From assembly GCA_036320915.1 (NCBI GenBank), contig JAXBDG010000006.1, forward strand, positions 372,001 through 436,000: 64,000 bases of DNA, read 5' to 3'. Shown piece by piece: positions 12,845 to 25,157 of this stretch. Position 1 is the first letter of the stretch. Every line of letters begins with the position of its first letter. The notes under the pieces are model-generated. The model was not told where the DNA came from and searched no databases. It worked only from the letters and a program-made list of their open reading frames with translations. This DNA is from Linnemannia elongata. Its lineage: Eukaryota; Mortierellomycota; Mortierellomycetes; Mortierellales; Mortierellaceae. The position numbers and the translations under genes were made by a program.

Positions 12845-14850
12845 GCGCGAAAAGTCGTGATCCTATACCACTATCCTCATAGTATAACAGGAATATCTTA
12901 TACCCAACCCATAGAATAACTCTACAACAGTACACTAGTAATTTGAATTTTTGTATTTTTTTGCGCGCGTGTGTTGGTGGTTTGTATGATATCCTGCGAT
13001 CTGATTGCAATGTTCATAATGGCTATAAGGGAGGAGTGTGGACAGGGAGCTCATTTTTGTTCTAGATCTTCCATGAAAAACGGCTGTGAGTCATTTGAGA
13101 GGAGATGCTCTCTCATTGTCAAGCAGGCTGTGGGTCCAGGGGTGGCGAAGTGCATAACTTAAGAAAAGTGCCCAAAAATATTGGGATCTGTTTTGCGAAA
13201 AGGGCGATCTGCCACATCTGAGAAAATGCGTTGCTTGCATGTCTTAACCCGCGTAAGAGAAGGTTGCGTTTTCTTCAGTTGAGCAATGCCCCCACCAACA
13301 CTAGCCCAGGAAAATAGGCACGACCAAAGTCGACAAGAACAAAAACTGACAGCCCATGCACATAGTGCACTGCTACCGACGGGCGGGATAGATCTAAAGA
13401 TCTAAGTGACCATTGACCTTCTCTCTCCAATCATAATTCATCGTTGGAACCACGCAAAACAAAAAATTTCACTTCGCTTCTAAGACGTTAACATGTACAG
13501 CCTCTTCGTCCATGGGCGTTAAGGGTAGAGGTGAATGGGGTCATCGTTTATCCTTCGTTTATGAAGTCATTGTTATGAATTTACAATTGGCGTTTAACAG
13601 AGAGACTGTCTACGTATTGTTTTTGTTAGACTCAATTGACGGAGGGAGAGGGCGCAATTAGCTGGTATGTGTGGTGTGTGTCTGCGAAAGGTAGGCACCA
13701 AGTGTCGCTTCCTTGCCTCTTGTGCTCATACGTCTCTTTTGTCTTCTTTTCTGTTGAGATCATTGTTGTTGTCATCGGATTTCTCATTCCCTGGGTTCTC
13801 TATGAATGAAGAAGTGGGAGCTAAAAAGAGGGAGTGAATAAAAGGATGTAGCATCCAAAAATAAGCAGCGCACAGCCACCACTAGGTTACGTTTAGCAGA
13901 AATTTTATTTTTTTTTCTATTGTAGGGACGCCAGCACTCATGCAAAGCTAGAAAGTACTAGTCTGCCTCTCTTGATCGGTGATCCCCTGATTAGATCGCC
14001 TCCTGACCCCGGGATCAAGTTAAGAGAGGAAGCAAGCAGAACGGCAAGTAACGCATCTACTTCCAGGAGAAGAAATGGAATGTTCCGAAAGAAAAAGGGA
14101 TGACCGAATTGCGCGCAAAAATCTTTGTTTTGTGAGACAAACACACAGAGGTAGAGACATATTTTGGGCATTTTCACGGCATGCAGGTTGTAATCGCACA
14201 AGCAAAACAGGGTTTAAGTCGGACAGAGTGATCGAAGAAAGGGAGAAAAGTCTACTTTGCCCTCTCAGAGAGGTCTCGGATGGTCGATGTTCGATTTATT
14301 GTTGACGTTTTGTTGATTTTATTTTGATGAGGTGTGAGAGCCTGTGTGCAAGATGGTGGGACAACAGGGTTTAACGTTCGGTTTTTATTCATCCGCCTAA
14401 CTGGACGTCTGACATGGAAGACTTTTACCAGGTCAACGGCGTGTGTCTTGTATCTAGGCAACAAATGCAGGATGGATTACGGTACACGATAGGAAAGAAA
14501 AGCTGTGGAATTGACCGACAAAAAATAAAAGCGGAGAAGGAGAGAGGCGGAGAGACATGCAGCCCATGTAATATAAGTAGGCCATTCAATGAGTTAGCAG
14601 TCTCAATTCCCTCAACGACAGAACCGACACAAGGCTGGTCGACTTACAGGCACAGTCCCCGGGATACATTAGTCGACAATGGCCAGTCCCAACGAACGCT
14701 GATAATGGTTGTCTGATGATTTTCATTTCATGGGCTGTTGCTGTTCTTTTGGCAGTGCACATAATTTGGATCAAATCGAACTAGGCCTGTCATTATGCCC
14801 TTCTTTTTCATCTTACTGCTTTTGTATTAGTGCCCTTTTGGAGTTTCCCT
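12845..14850. other. 2-kb intergenic region
   Basis: Region between the lysine-rich gene and M13 peptidase 2. Short frames at 12971-13162 and 13938-14716 have no recognisable motif, signal peptide or splice partner. I see no RNA gene or intact element. Confidence 0.45.
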
Positions 14851-14853
14851 TTG

Positions 14854-14860
14854 TATAAAA
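14854..14860 (+). promoter_or_regulatory. TATA box of M13 peptidase 2
   Basis: TATAAAA in TTTGTATAAAAGGC, 167 bp before the ATG at 15021. It closely matches the TATA context of M13 peptidase 1. Confidence 0.6.
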
Positions 14861-15020
14861 GGCATTCATCCGACCACACTGTTCATCATCAACAATTGCC
14901 TCTTTTTCTCTCCCTCTTCACAAGGAGATACATAAAACTGCACGTCACTAATACCCCTACCAATTCCTCATCGTATACCCAACCCACTCCATTCATATAC
15001 CTCAGCAACAACAACACAAA

Positions 15021-17985
15021 ATGGTCTATGCAATCAAGCTCCATGTCCTGTTAGCGATTGGAGTTGCTCTGAACGTCGTCAGGGCTGCACCCACACAATC
15101 CTCGATCAATAACAAGGTACCATCACCGCTCCCGTTTCACTATTTGATACTCCCCACCACTGTTGGAAGTTGTATCCGTTTCACGCACTGACCACTCCCT
15201 TACAACATCCTGGCACCTGATTTCTCACACACACACACACAGCCCATTTGCACAACTCCCCAGTGTGTCCTGACAGCAGCAGGCATCATCAACGACATGG
15301 ACCCCGAGATCGACCCATGTCAAGACTTTCGACAGTTCGCTTGTAAGCACTTGCACAACTTTATTTTTTCTTGTGCCACGAAGTAAATAGTAGGGCGACT
15401 GAACAAAAAATCATTTCTCCTTAACTCCTCGCCTTGTTTGTTGCCGTAGGCGGAGGGTTCGACGAAAAGCATGAGATTCCTGCCGAGACGATATCAGCCG
15501 AGTATTTTACCATTATTTACAACGACAACAGTGTATGTGCGCTCCCACTCCCTCTTTCCTTAACATTCTCTTTTCGCGTGCAATTTTGTTACTTCACAAA
15601 GTCTATTGTCCTCCAAGCCTAACCCGGCAACTGTAACTTTGTCGTCTGACGTAATTAGCGCGTTGTCCGCTCGATCTCAGAGGTGTCTCTCGGTAAGGCG
15701 CCCAAGCCCGCTGCCGGAGACGCGGCTGAAGAAAGCAATCTCAAGAAGCTTCACGACCTATATGCCAGCTGCATGGACGAGGCCGCGATCCTCAAGGCGG
15801 GCCGCAAGCCTGTTGTTGATCTTGTCCACAAGCTCCTCGAGTCCCTCCCTGAGAGCAACTCGACCGGCGTCGATAAGTCAGCTCTTGCCAAAGCGTTGGG
15901 TCAGGGCTCCAAGCTGGGGTTGAGCAGCTTCCTTACATTCTTTGTCATGCCGGACGGGAAGGAACCTAAGATCAGCTCTTTGTCGGTCGCTGAAGGTGGA
16001 CTAGGCTTGCCTGAAAAGTCATTGTATGAGATACCTGCCATTGTTGAGCTTTATCAGGGAGTCGTTGCACAAATGTTCCAGATCATTATGGGAGACGAGG
16101 ATGTCGCCAACCGAACAGAGCCCCTTTTGCCCAAGGATATTAAGCAGGAGTGGTTGGATGTCGCTAAGGATGTCGTGGCCTTTGAGACCCAGCTTGCGTC
16201 AATTGGAACCGAAATCGTGGATCAAAGGGATCCGCTCAAGTTCAACAACCCGCGTACTGCCGAAGAGTTGTCGGTCATGACCCCATCAATCGACTGGCCA
16301 CTATTGATCCAGGAACTTCTTCCTACCGGCTCCCAATACAATCGAACCATCCTCGTGAACTCGGTTCCATATATCACCAAGCTGGACGCTGTCCTCCAGA
16401 ACGTCACAACTACGACTCTTCAGCACTACTTCTCTTCGCTTACCATCAGCACCTATGCCAAGAACCTTGCAGAGCCTTACAAGCAACCCATGACTGTGCT
16501 TTTAGCCACTTTGAATGGAATGTCTCCAAATGTCAAGGTCGATCGCTGGAAGACATGTATCGACACCGTCAACACGAACGTGGGTGAGATTGTCGGTCAC
16601 TACTTTATCAAGGAACGGTTCAAGGGTAATAGTCGTCAGGACTTTACGGACATCATCGAGTCTCTACGAGAGACATACACGAAAGCCTTGTTTGCATACG
16701 ATTGGTTCGACAAATCGACTCTTGACGGTGCTCTAAAGAAGCTGGCGGCGATTGAACCTTTGGTCGGATACTCGACGGGCTCTCCAAATGTCCCTTCAAC
16801 AAAGTCACTACAGGAATACTATGAAGGCTACGACGTAGCCACAGACGACTACTTTGGCAACATGTTGAAGTATGCGACCTGGCAAAACGCAAAGACGATG
16901 TCCCAGGCCGGCACAACTATCGACCGCAAGAAAATGCTCACGACCCCTCAGACGGTCAATGCCTTTTACACCCCCTACGCCAACCAAGTCTTGGTCCCCG
17001 CTGGTATTTTGCAGTTCCCTTACTATCATGTCGAGAACCCAGAATATGTCAACTATGGCGCTATGGGTGTTATTGCCGGTCATGAGATCACTGTGAGTTT
17101 TTTTGTCCACTTTCTCTTATTTATTCAAGCAATGTTCGTTTGTTGTTTGGATTACGATTTCATTCTCACAATACACTAAATCTCTCTCCATCCTCTTATT
17201 CCCTTCTGCAGCATGGATTCGATGGCATGGGATCTCACTATGACCCTCAAGGCGCCCTCCGAAATGTACGTTGCACCAAGTTCCTTACCAATTGATACTA
17301 TGCTCCCTCATATGTCACACCCTTCCTTTCGTTTTCTTTTTTACTTACATCGCCTTTTTGTACTCAACACATCCTTTCATAGTGGTGGACCAACGAAACA
17401 AGAGCGGCGTTTTACAACAAGGCAGAGTGCTTTGTGGGCCAGTACAATAACTTAACGATCAAGGGTCCCGACGGTAGCGAACATAATGTCGATGGTGCTC
17501 TGACCCTTAACGAGAACATTGCCGACAATGGAGGGCTCAAGCAGACCTTCCGTACCTGGCAGAACCGCTACAAGTCTGATCCCTCTGGGAAAAAGTAAGT
17601 TTGCAATTTTTGGTCTAAGCCCTTTTGCATTTTCATTTTGTTACACCCACCCAACGTTGAAAATCCTCTTCAACCATGCTGACCTATTTTCATTCTCTCC
17701 TTCTTACCCTCCCTTTCTATCCATTTCTCCTTCAGATACAAGAACTTCAGACTGCCAGGACTGGAAAAATACACACCCGAGCAACTGTTCTTCATCTCCT
17801 ATGGTCGTCTGTGGTGCGCCAAAGTGCGGCCTGAAGCTGAGGTTCAGTTACTCAAGACCGATACCCATTCTCCCGCAAAATGGCGCATCAATGCCCCCGT
17901 CATGAACTTGCCCGAATTCTCGGAGGTGTTTAAATGCAAGGCTGGCAGTCCTATGAACCCCACAAAGAAGTGCGAGTTGTGGTAG
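15021..17985 (+). CDS. Secreted M13 (neprilysin-like) metallopeptidase 2
   Basis: Seven exons: 15021..15116, 15243..15342, 15450..15532, 15659..17092, 17212..17265, 17383..17594, 17736..17985; 742 aa. The short N-terminal hydrophobic signal ends near ARAAP-type residues (VVRAAP). NAFY (VNAFYTP) and the canonical zinc motif HEITH (568-572) are present, with intron 4 between T and H. ENIADNGG supplies the third ligand, and the C-terminus is CELW. Exons 2, 3, 5, 6 and 7 are 100, 83, 54, 212 and 250 nt, identical to the other two M13 genes, which shows common descent. Same strand as peptidase 1, 8.5 kb downstream. Expected to be secreted; peptide substrate unknown. Confidence 0.93.
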
Positions 17986-18300
17986 TTTTTTTTTCTTTTC
18001 TTTTTTTGTTTGAATTGTATATTCAGATCCAAAGATGGTAGATGTATAAGAGTAAAAAAATGGTTTCTATCCTCTTTAAAAGACGTGCTTTTTCGCGTTT
18101 CTTTCAACTCTATCTTTGTTTAATTTGCATGGATTTTCAAGCTCTATCCCAAATTCGTCTTGAGAGCACGCCTAGAATCAAACGTGGCTGCACATCTTTC
18201 TATTGCTCAAGTGAGAGGAAAAATTCCCACTACAGTTTCACCAAGCAAAAACAATCCCAAAATGAAATCAGTCTCGACAGACCCCGAGAACCAACTCTTA

Positions 18301-18437
18301 TGATCGGCAGCGATCTATACTCAGCCGAAAAGTGGTGCACCAAATGGCGTATTCGGAACATATGCGATTCTAAGGCCTTTAAGTGCCCTGAGTTGGTGGC
18401 TCCAAGAGCCCTGCCAGCACACGTCAGGTTCTGGTAG
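18301..18437 (+). pseudogene. Possible M13 C-terminal exon relic
   Basis: The frame ending at TAG 18435-18437 reads GSDLYSAEKW, KWRI and SKAFKC and ends in FW. M13 peptidase 3 has GSNPHSPGKWRI, KAFKC and a terminal W at corresponding places, but here the spacing is shorter and the terminal Cys is missing. It lies 316 bp past the stop of M13 peptidase 2, as expected of a decayed tandem exon-7 copy. Chance similarity is possible. Confidence 0.25.
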
Positions 18438-18497
18438 GTCCCCTCCTTTCCCTTCTTCCCTCCCACTTTCCCAGTGGGCTCCTAAAAAGTCTAGGTA

Positions 18498-18505
18498 TCA
18501 CGTGA
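18498..18505. promoter_or_regulatory. Palindromic TCACGTGA (E-box/CDEI-like)
   Basis: TCACGTGA lies about 125 bp before the ATG of the downstream LRR-like gene. This is the recognition core of fungal bHLH factors such as Cbf1. No TATA is visible for this gene. Confidence 0.4.
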
Positions 18506-18628
18506 CCCATTTGCTCCTCGATTTTTTTTCCCCGCTGCATGCCTTGAAATATGATTTTTTGTGTTTTTTGTTCACACACTTTTCCTCGAACTCAAACAGA
18601 CCAGACCGGATCAACACCCACAACATTC

Positions 18629-21600
18629 ATGGCCAATGAACAACCACCCACCACCACCATAACACCAACGCCCCTCGTCACCGGTGCATCGCTCCCTTCA
18701 GCATCAACAACATTAACCTCAAGAGAAGAAACTTACTTCCAGACTTTCCGTTCAGAACGCGAGAAGAAAGGAAACATCCGGATTCCGGTGGTCCAACACC
18801 CGACCCTGGGAGAGCTCTACGTGATCTGGACTGACATCACTGACTGTTTCCCGGGGGCGACGAGGGTTCAGTTTGATAATGTGTTTGTTCCTATGTTGAG
18901 GGATAAGCGGTGCTACCGGTGAGTTGTCTTTTTGGTCATTCATTTATGGAAAGGATCACTGATGTTAATGTTTGGGTCGAGGTCATGGCAGAGAGGGGAA
19001 GGTGCGATGTACTTGAATTGTGCAATTGGAACTAACCCTTATTCGCACTTTTTTATGTTGAAAGCGTGAAGCCACACGGGATTCGGTATCACCCTGGGAT
19101 TGTTCTGGATGTTGTCTATGGAGACAATTCATACAGGAGGACCATCAAAAATAGGGACCACCCTGCCTCCTCCGTCAACAACTACAGCACTTCAGCTCCT
19201 GCAGGCACGACCAACAGCACTGGAGTACCAACAACTGCTATACCAGCACAACCATCACCAACACCCAACGGTCGTGATTTTGCATTGGCAGGTCAATTGG
19301 TGAACGGGAAGTCTGCTCGGAGCCAGGATGTGAGTCAGGACGCAGTTACGCCCGACGAGGGCTCATCGCTGGAGGAGAGTGATGACGGCGATCTGATTGA
19401 CCGTGAAGAGGACCTGGAGGACGATTACGATGATCACGATGGCGTTGATGAGGACGAGGATGATGCTGAGCACTTGGAGGTCAAGACTAACGAGGCGGTG
19501 CCAGTACAAGTCGACAAGGAGCAGCCTCCGCAGCAGAGCGTCATGGTTCAGCCAATTACAACTACTACCACAACGCAACTAGTCGAGACAGAAGTGGCAA
19601 AGGAGGTCAAGGAACCAGCAGGCGAGATTGTATTACCAACCCGCGAGGAAATACCAAACGCAGTCGCCACACCAGTACCAGGCCCTTCAGCGGCAGCAAT
19701 AGCAGCGGCAGAGGCAGCGATCGCGGCTGCAGGAGCCACAGGAACCACCAAGGCACTTCTGGTCGCAGTTCAGGAGATCGCATCAGCATTAATGTCCGAG
19801 TCAACCCAACGGGATATCCCCCACAAGCGCGCTCCACGGATGGGACCCCTCCTGGTCGCGGATCTGGTCGAGCACCGCGTCAAGGATATGATCAAAAGTC
19901 GGTTCACCTGGTCCGATCTAGGCCACTCTCGGTTCTTTTGCTTCCTCCCCATCATCCGAGGACCGACGGTTACGGTGACAAAGGCGACGAAAACAGGTGT
20001 TACTACGACAACGCAGACGGTGCCCAACTACGACGCCAAGATCTACAGCGACACCAAATTCGACTTTTTCTACATTTGCGACTGTGGCGATATTCCTGGA
20101 TTTGAGAACCGCTGGTTCCCGCACTGGAACATTAAGGACGACGAGCACTACATTGAGCACCACCATAGTCGAGCCGCCGCCGAGAGTCTTTCTCAACAGC
20201 AAATCGACCTTATGATCCCTATTGTAGGCGAGTATGTCATGGGAGTTCTGGAGATCCTGAAATACGGGCTCTACATTGAGAATGTTCTCAAGGTTCCTGC
20301 GCAGGCTAGCCCGGATTCGCAGAAACGGTTGTCATTGGCGATCAAGTATCTCGAGTCCAAGGGAGTTATGTCCTGTGAGAAGTATATGGCTGAAGCGTTT
20401 TCGGATCCAGAGAGTGTTGTCTCTGCGTTCTCGCTGGATGGTCTGAAACCGATTGCGCCATTGGATAAGGAAGCGTCGAGAAAGTTTGAGGGCATGCTGG
20501 TCCAACACCGCTGGGAGAAGTATGACGAGATGAACCCTTACAGGACAACGGCGGGCGATACTCGATGGGTGTGTCTGGCACATTGGTACGACATGTCGCC
20601 GCAGAAGGAGTGGGTCCTCGCCAACAAGTTCTCCAACAACCCCGCATCGACCAAGAGCAAGTACGATACCGTTCAGGGAGTCTTCAGTGCCGAACTCACC
20701 AACATCCAGCGGACGCGAGAATATTTCCAACTGGCGGAGCGGCTGACAACAACACCGATGTTCCGGTTGATGCTGAACTGGGATCTGGCGCCAGAGGAGA
20801 TGGATGAGATTTCGGCGTCGCTTGGTCGACTCACGGCGGCGGGAGTCTTGGTGCGGGTCAAGAACACCATCAGCAGCATCGGCACCCACGGCAATCACTA
20901 CAACAGCGGCTCCGTTCTGGGCTTTGGGACACCATACATCCAGTTGGCTATGGCAGCGCTGCGGAATCCCAAGATTGAAATTTTCAGGATGATCCAGCGT
21001 TTGCGTGATGACGAGACCGAGTACCCGATCTACCACGAGCGCGACTTTTTGAAGGAGGCGAGTCTTTCAATGGACGGGCTGGCTTACTTTTCGAGGGCGG
21101 CCAAGGATGGGCGGGTTAAGGCGTCGATCAAGGTCACGGATATTGATCGGGCGGCCAAGACGGTCCGGGGTCTAGCCAGGGGGTTGCACCGATTCTCGGA
21201 GTTGTGTCTGTCAATCGAGTCTGTTTGGAAGGAAGTGACCATCAAGTTTGCGGCGCCCGATTCAGGGAAGCCTGGGTGCGATGTTGAGGATACGGACTAT
21301 ATCAATGGCGACATAGGGGCGTTCTTTGAGAAGCGTCAGGAATGTGACGAGATCAAGTACGACTGCTATGGAATGCCCGATAACCGGTTCATCGGATTCA
21401 AATGTCTTACCAAGGTCCGGATCGGGTTCTCTCTTACGACGGATCGAGCCAAACTGCGGGACATTATCAAGATCAACAGGAATTTACGGGAGGTGGACCT
21501 GGAGAACAGTGCCAAGGATGACCCGAGTCAGATCTACGAGTCGTGCAAGGCTCTATTGGCAAACCACCCCACCATCAAGTCGTTTGAGGTCCGTCAGCGC

Positions 21601-22773
21601 CACCAGAATAAGACCCCTTCGTCGTTTGAGTGGAAGTACCCAAACGATCCGGCCAAGATGCGGGTGGCGATTACTTGTTTCGAAGGCGACAAAGTCCAGG
21701 CGATGTTCCAAAAGTATGCCTCTGTCATCGAGACACTGTCGTTGGAACAGCTCCAGCCAAGTGATGCGGCGGTGTTGGAGAAGTCGATGCGGCCCAAGAA
21801 AGGGCCCATGGTTTTGAGGAGGTTCTCGGTCATGGATGTTCATCTGTTGGATCCCGCTGTGATTGAGGATCTGAAGAAGATTATTTTGAGAAGCAATTTT
21901 GAGGATTTGACGGTTGCTGGCTCTGTGCTTGGGAAGCGATCTGTTCCGGATCATGAGGTCAAGGCGGAGGAATTACTGGAGGCGAGTAAGCGCGTTGGGA
22001 GACAGGGTGGCACCGGTAACAAGAATAGCAGGAACAGTGGCAGCAAGTCCAGCAACAACAGCAATGGCAGTGCCAATGGGACCAGTAGCAGCAGCAATGG
22101 CAACAACAAGAACGTCAAGGGCAAGGATACAGCAATGGACGACATGGCGTGTGCGATGGTGTGGGGCGACTTCTTGATGGCGATCCGGTCCAAACTGACG
22201 CACCTGTCGGTCTGGGGCAAGGGAACACATCTGTTGTTGAAGATCCTGGATTCCCGTATGAGCGAATCGATGGAGATGCCACTACTGGACGAGCTGTCGA
22301 TCTCGGGCGACTGGGAGCAGAGTCTTTTCGAGTGCCGCTGGATGGAAGGCATCCTCCGATCGAAATCCAAACAAGCTATCGAAGCCTCCACCGCCGCCGC
22401 CACCGCCGCAGCTGCCGCCGCCGGACTTTCAGCAGCAGGAGCCGCCATCGTCCTCACCCAACCGATTAAACAACTCCACATCATGGACCTGACCGTGATG
22501 CCGGACGAATGGGAGAAGATGCTCAAGTACCTAGACTTTAGCAAGATCACCCGCTTGGACGTCCGACAAAAGAACGCCATTATCCACAAGACCTACCAGT
22601 GGTTTGTTGAAGCCCTCCCCGCGGGCCAGATGAAGAGTCGCTGCAGTATAGCGATCCATGATGACGGAACGTTAGATGGAGAGACGATTCTGGCGTATGA
22701 GGAGATTATTAGGGGGAAGGCTTGTGGGCAGAACGTTATGATTATGGTTAATGGATACCATATCTTTACTTAG
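18629..22773 (+). CDS. Large LRR/RNI-like protein of unknown function
   Basis: Two exons, 18629..18918 and 19065..22773, GT-AG with frame kept; 1,332 aa. The N-terminus (~40-120) has a compact module containing VIWTDITDCFPGATRVQFDN and KPHGIRYHPGIVLDVVYG, which I associate with a lineage-specific fungal family but cannot name. A strongly acidic stretch follows at ~197-235, then a long region (~300-1000) with no domain I recognise. The C-terminal half has irregular leucine-rich strands (for example VIETLSLEQLQPSDAAVLEK and MPLLDELSISGDWE) typical of RNI/LRR-like folds of fungal F-box relatives, though I see no F-box. Asn/Ser/Gly and Ala homopolymer patches interrupt it. Probably an intracellular protein-interaction scaffold. 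The GTG opening the second exon is not a start. Confidence 0.75.
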
Positions 22774-22958
22774 AAATAAAAGCAGTACGAGTTTTTCACG
22801 CAAACAGCAGAAATACATTGTCAAATGTTTTATGGCGGGGTTTTGTTGATTGTGAGGCAGTAGATTGCAACGGTCCGTTAATGTTATAGCAGTCGTGTAT
22901 ATGATAACCTCGCTAAAAACAGTTTTTTAACTCAAGCTAACAGCGTTTTTGTAACTTG

Positions 22959-23153
22959 TTAAAAACCGCAAACATTGCACTGGCATGATGCATCATTGGT
23001 TTGAGTCATCTTGCAGATACAGTTGTTCGATTTGTTGTAACGGCAAATATTAATACCAGCCACTCGGTATAAATCATAGCAAAGACAAATGCCGATGTGC
23101 ATGTCAAAAGAACAAGCTAGTTCAACACCCATTTCGTCGATACATTTGATGTT
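22959..23153 (-). pseudogene. Truncated cysteine-rich gene remnant at duplication edge
   Basis: Minus-strand frame reading from 23153 to the stop at 22959 has many Cys (patterns CLCYDLY, ICRYNK, NCICKM, CQCNVCGF), as in small secreted fungal proteins. The 5' part of the open frame is antisense 28S rRNA, so the natural N-terminus and signal peptide are missing. It appears cut at the outer edge of inverted-repeat arm 1. Confidence 0.35.
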
Positions 23154-23516
23154 GAGGAACCGTTCATTCGGATATCTGGTATTTGAGCCGGCCTGAGCAG
23201 GCAATGGCTCGAAGCTATATCATCTGTTGGGCTATGGTTGAACGCCCCCAAGTCAGAACCCGTGCTAGAACGCGATGATTACCGCCTTGTGCCATTTTGG
23301 TTGAATACGAATAGACCCACCGTCCTGAATCTTACGAACGTGGGATCAATCTTGCAGATCGGAAAGGCTTTGTGAGGTTTCCCACTAATGTTAATTTTAA
23401 ATATAGCAGAGATAAATCCATTGCAGACGACTTTATTTGAACGGGGTATTGTAAGCAGTAGAGTAGCCTTGTTGCTACGATCTGCTGAGATTAAGCCCAT
23501 TGTTCTATAGATTTGT
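23154..23516 (+). pseudogene. 28S rRNA 3'-end fragment (copy A)
   Basis: Matches the terminal part of nuclear large-subunit rRNA: GAGGAACCGTTCATTCGGAT, the segment around GTCAGAACCCGTGCTAGAACG, then GGGGTATTGTAAGCAGTAG, CTTGTTGCTACGATCTGCTG and a natural-looking 3' end near ATTTGT. Many substitutions and small rearrangements (GGGCTATGG, an altered AT-rich central part) show it is not a functional rRNA. A pyrimidine-rich tract follows, probably derived from the 3' external spacer. Confidence 0.85.
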
Positions 23517-23697
23517 TCGAATGAACATCTCTTTTTCTTTCTTTTTTTTTTTTCTAGTTGATGTCGACTTAAGGGTTGTACAAGAGCATGGCTTGTGGAT
23601 ATCTGCATGTATACATGTATGCGCCTACCCCGCCCACACCTGGCCTGCGATAGAGCCTGCGATGGAAGCCTTTGCTGTACCTACCTACCCGACCAGC

Positions 23698-23698
<1 letters not shown>

Positions 23699-23730
<32 letters not shown>
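23699..23730 (+). repeat. A32 tract
   Basis: Uninterrupted run of A following CCGACCAGCC; the corresponding site in arm 2 (about 55501-55510) has only ~10. It may be a retroposon A-tail ending the 28S-derived segment, later expanded by slippage. Confidence 0.6.
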
Positions 23731-23731
<1 letters not shown>

Positions 23732-24461
23732 CCGGCATTCAGAGTGTCATGGTCATCTAAGCATGCGCGAGAGCCAAATGCTAGGATTGGCGCCAACGGT
23801 ATACAACAAGCTGTCACCAATGTCGGCGATCACAACTTTGGCGATATCTTCCCCAGAGAACATGTAGAGTTCATTTGACCGGCTCAAGAATGCAGGAAAA
23901 CGCTCTGCTGACGACGACGAAAGCGATTGTGAAGATCGATCTAAAAAGCCAAGGAGCTGATCTGTCTTTCATAGATGACTTGAAAATAAAGTGAAACTTT
24001 TCCGACTAGGCACTTCCTTGAGTACCCTCACATAAAAATCACCGATAATTCCTTCAAGAAAATATTCAGTAAGAAAACGGACACATGCAACCATCTGGCA
24101 AGACTCGGAAAGGAGAGTGTGATTTAGGATATGGTTTTATTATAAAAGAGAAGATTTAAAATTGTGTAGGAAAAAAAGAAAAAGAAATGAAAGAGAAAGA
24201 GAGTGTGCAAAGGAACAGGAAAAAGGTCGGTTGCAGAGTAGGGAACAAGAAACAGGAATAAAGGGTCTATTCAAGCTAGAGGCCAAAGGAACGGAAGGGT
24301 ACAAGACGGCGCTTGGACTATTGGACAGCGCTTGGATGTGAGACGGGACTTGGAACATCGATACGACTTGGAATCTTGGATGGGACTTGGAGTATCCAAT
24401 TGGCGGCGTGAGTCACGTCATGGAACCGGAAACGTGTCATCACGGGTGCTAGGCACCAGAC

Positions 24462-25157
24462 TTAGTTTTTGGATTGGGTCTGGTTGAAAGTGATCATGGT
24501 GTTCTTGTACTCTGGGAGATGCTTGACGATGATATCGGTCATAACTTGTCCATGAACACGCCAGTCGCGGGTAAGCTCGCAAAGAATGGAGAACCAGTTC
24601 ATCAATTGGACACCGCCTTGGCTCATACGGTCCCAAGAAGCATAGCGGACTACTTCGTTGAATGTGCCAGATGCATCTACAGCAGCAAAGACCTGGAAAC
24701 CTTCTTCAATGGCAGAGAGAGCAGGGAAAGCAATACAGACATCGGTAACGATTCCTGCCATAATCAGCTGTTTACGTCCGGTCTTCTTGACAGCCGCGCG
24801 GAACTGAGGGTTATCCCAGGCATTGACTTCGCCGTGACGAGCAACGACAGCGACATCAGGGAACATCTCGAGAATCTCTGGCATCAGGGGACCATTGGGG
24901 CCTTCAGGTACACTTGCTGTGATAACAACAGGCAGGTGGAGCTCCTTGGCGATACTTGCTAGGGCGAGGACGTTGTTTTGGAAACCGACAGTATCAAAGT
25001 CCTTAACGAGGGCTTGGAGGCCAACTTGGTGATCAATAAGCAAGATGGCTGTATCGTTCATATTCAGCCTATTGTACTTGGGGAAGGAAGCAGAGCGGGC
25101 AGTGACGGATTGAACTGCCACCACAGCACAGACAACGAGTTTGAGAAAGGTGCGCAT
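24462..25157 (-). CDS. Secreted isochorismatase-like cysteine hydrolase, copy 1
   Basis: Single exon, 231 aa, starting at the ATG for MRTFLKLVV because the extra upstream frame opens with TTG. The N-terminus is a clear signal peptide (~19 aa). The rest is a full-length isochorismatase-like hydrolase close to the bacterial YcaC type: LLIDHQVGLQALV carries the catalytic Asp, NGPLMPEI and HGEVNAWDN follow, and IMAGIVTDVCIAF holds the nucleophilic Cys, then SAIEEGFQVF. I cannot confidently assign the third, basic catalytic residue. Substrate unknown; YcaC-type enzymes act on amide- or ester-like bonds. It is protein-identical to the copy at 54073 and lies within the inverted duplication. Bacterial-like sequence without introns plus a signal peptide makes horizontal acquisition plausible but unproven. 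Confidence 0.9.
   Translation of the reverse strand: MRTFLKLVVCAVVAVQSVTARSASFPKYNRLNMNDTAILLIDHQVGLQALVKDFDTVGFQNNVLALASIAKELHLPVVITASVPEGPNGPLMPEILEMFPDVAVVARHGEVNAWDNPQFRAAVKKTGRKQLIMAGIVTDVCIAFPALSAIEEGFQVFAAVDASGTFNEVVRYASWDRMSQGGVQLMNWFSILCELTRDWRVHGQVMTDIIVKHLPEYKNTMITFNQTQSKN

Noticed and set aside
23500..23878. Frames with poly-Lys or poly-Phe near the A32 tract
   Set aside because: Homopolymer translation over 28S-derived and repeat DNA.
24474..24962. 162-aa frame antisense to the isochorismatase gene (and copy at 54268)
   Set aside because: Shadow of a conserved gene; no own motif.
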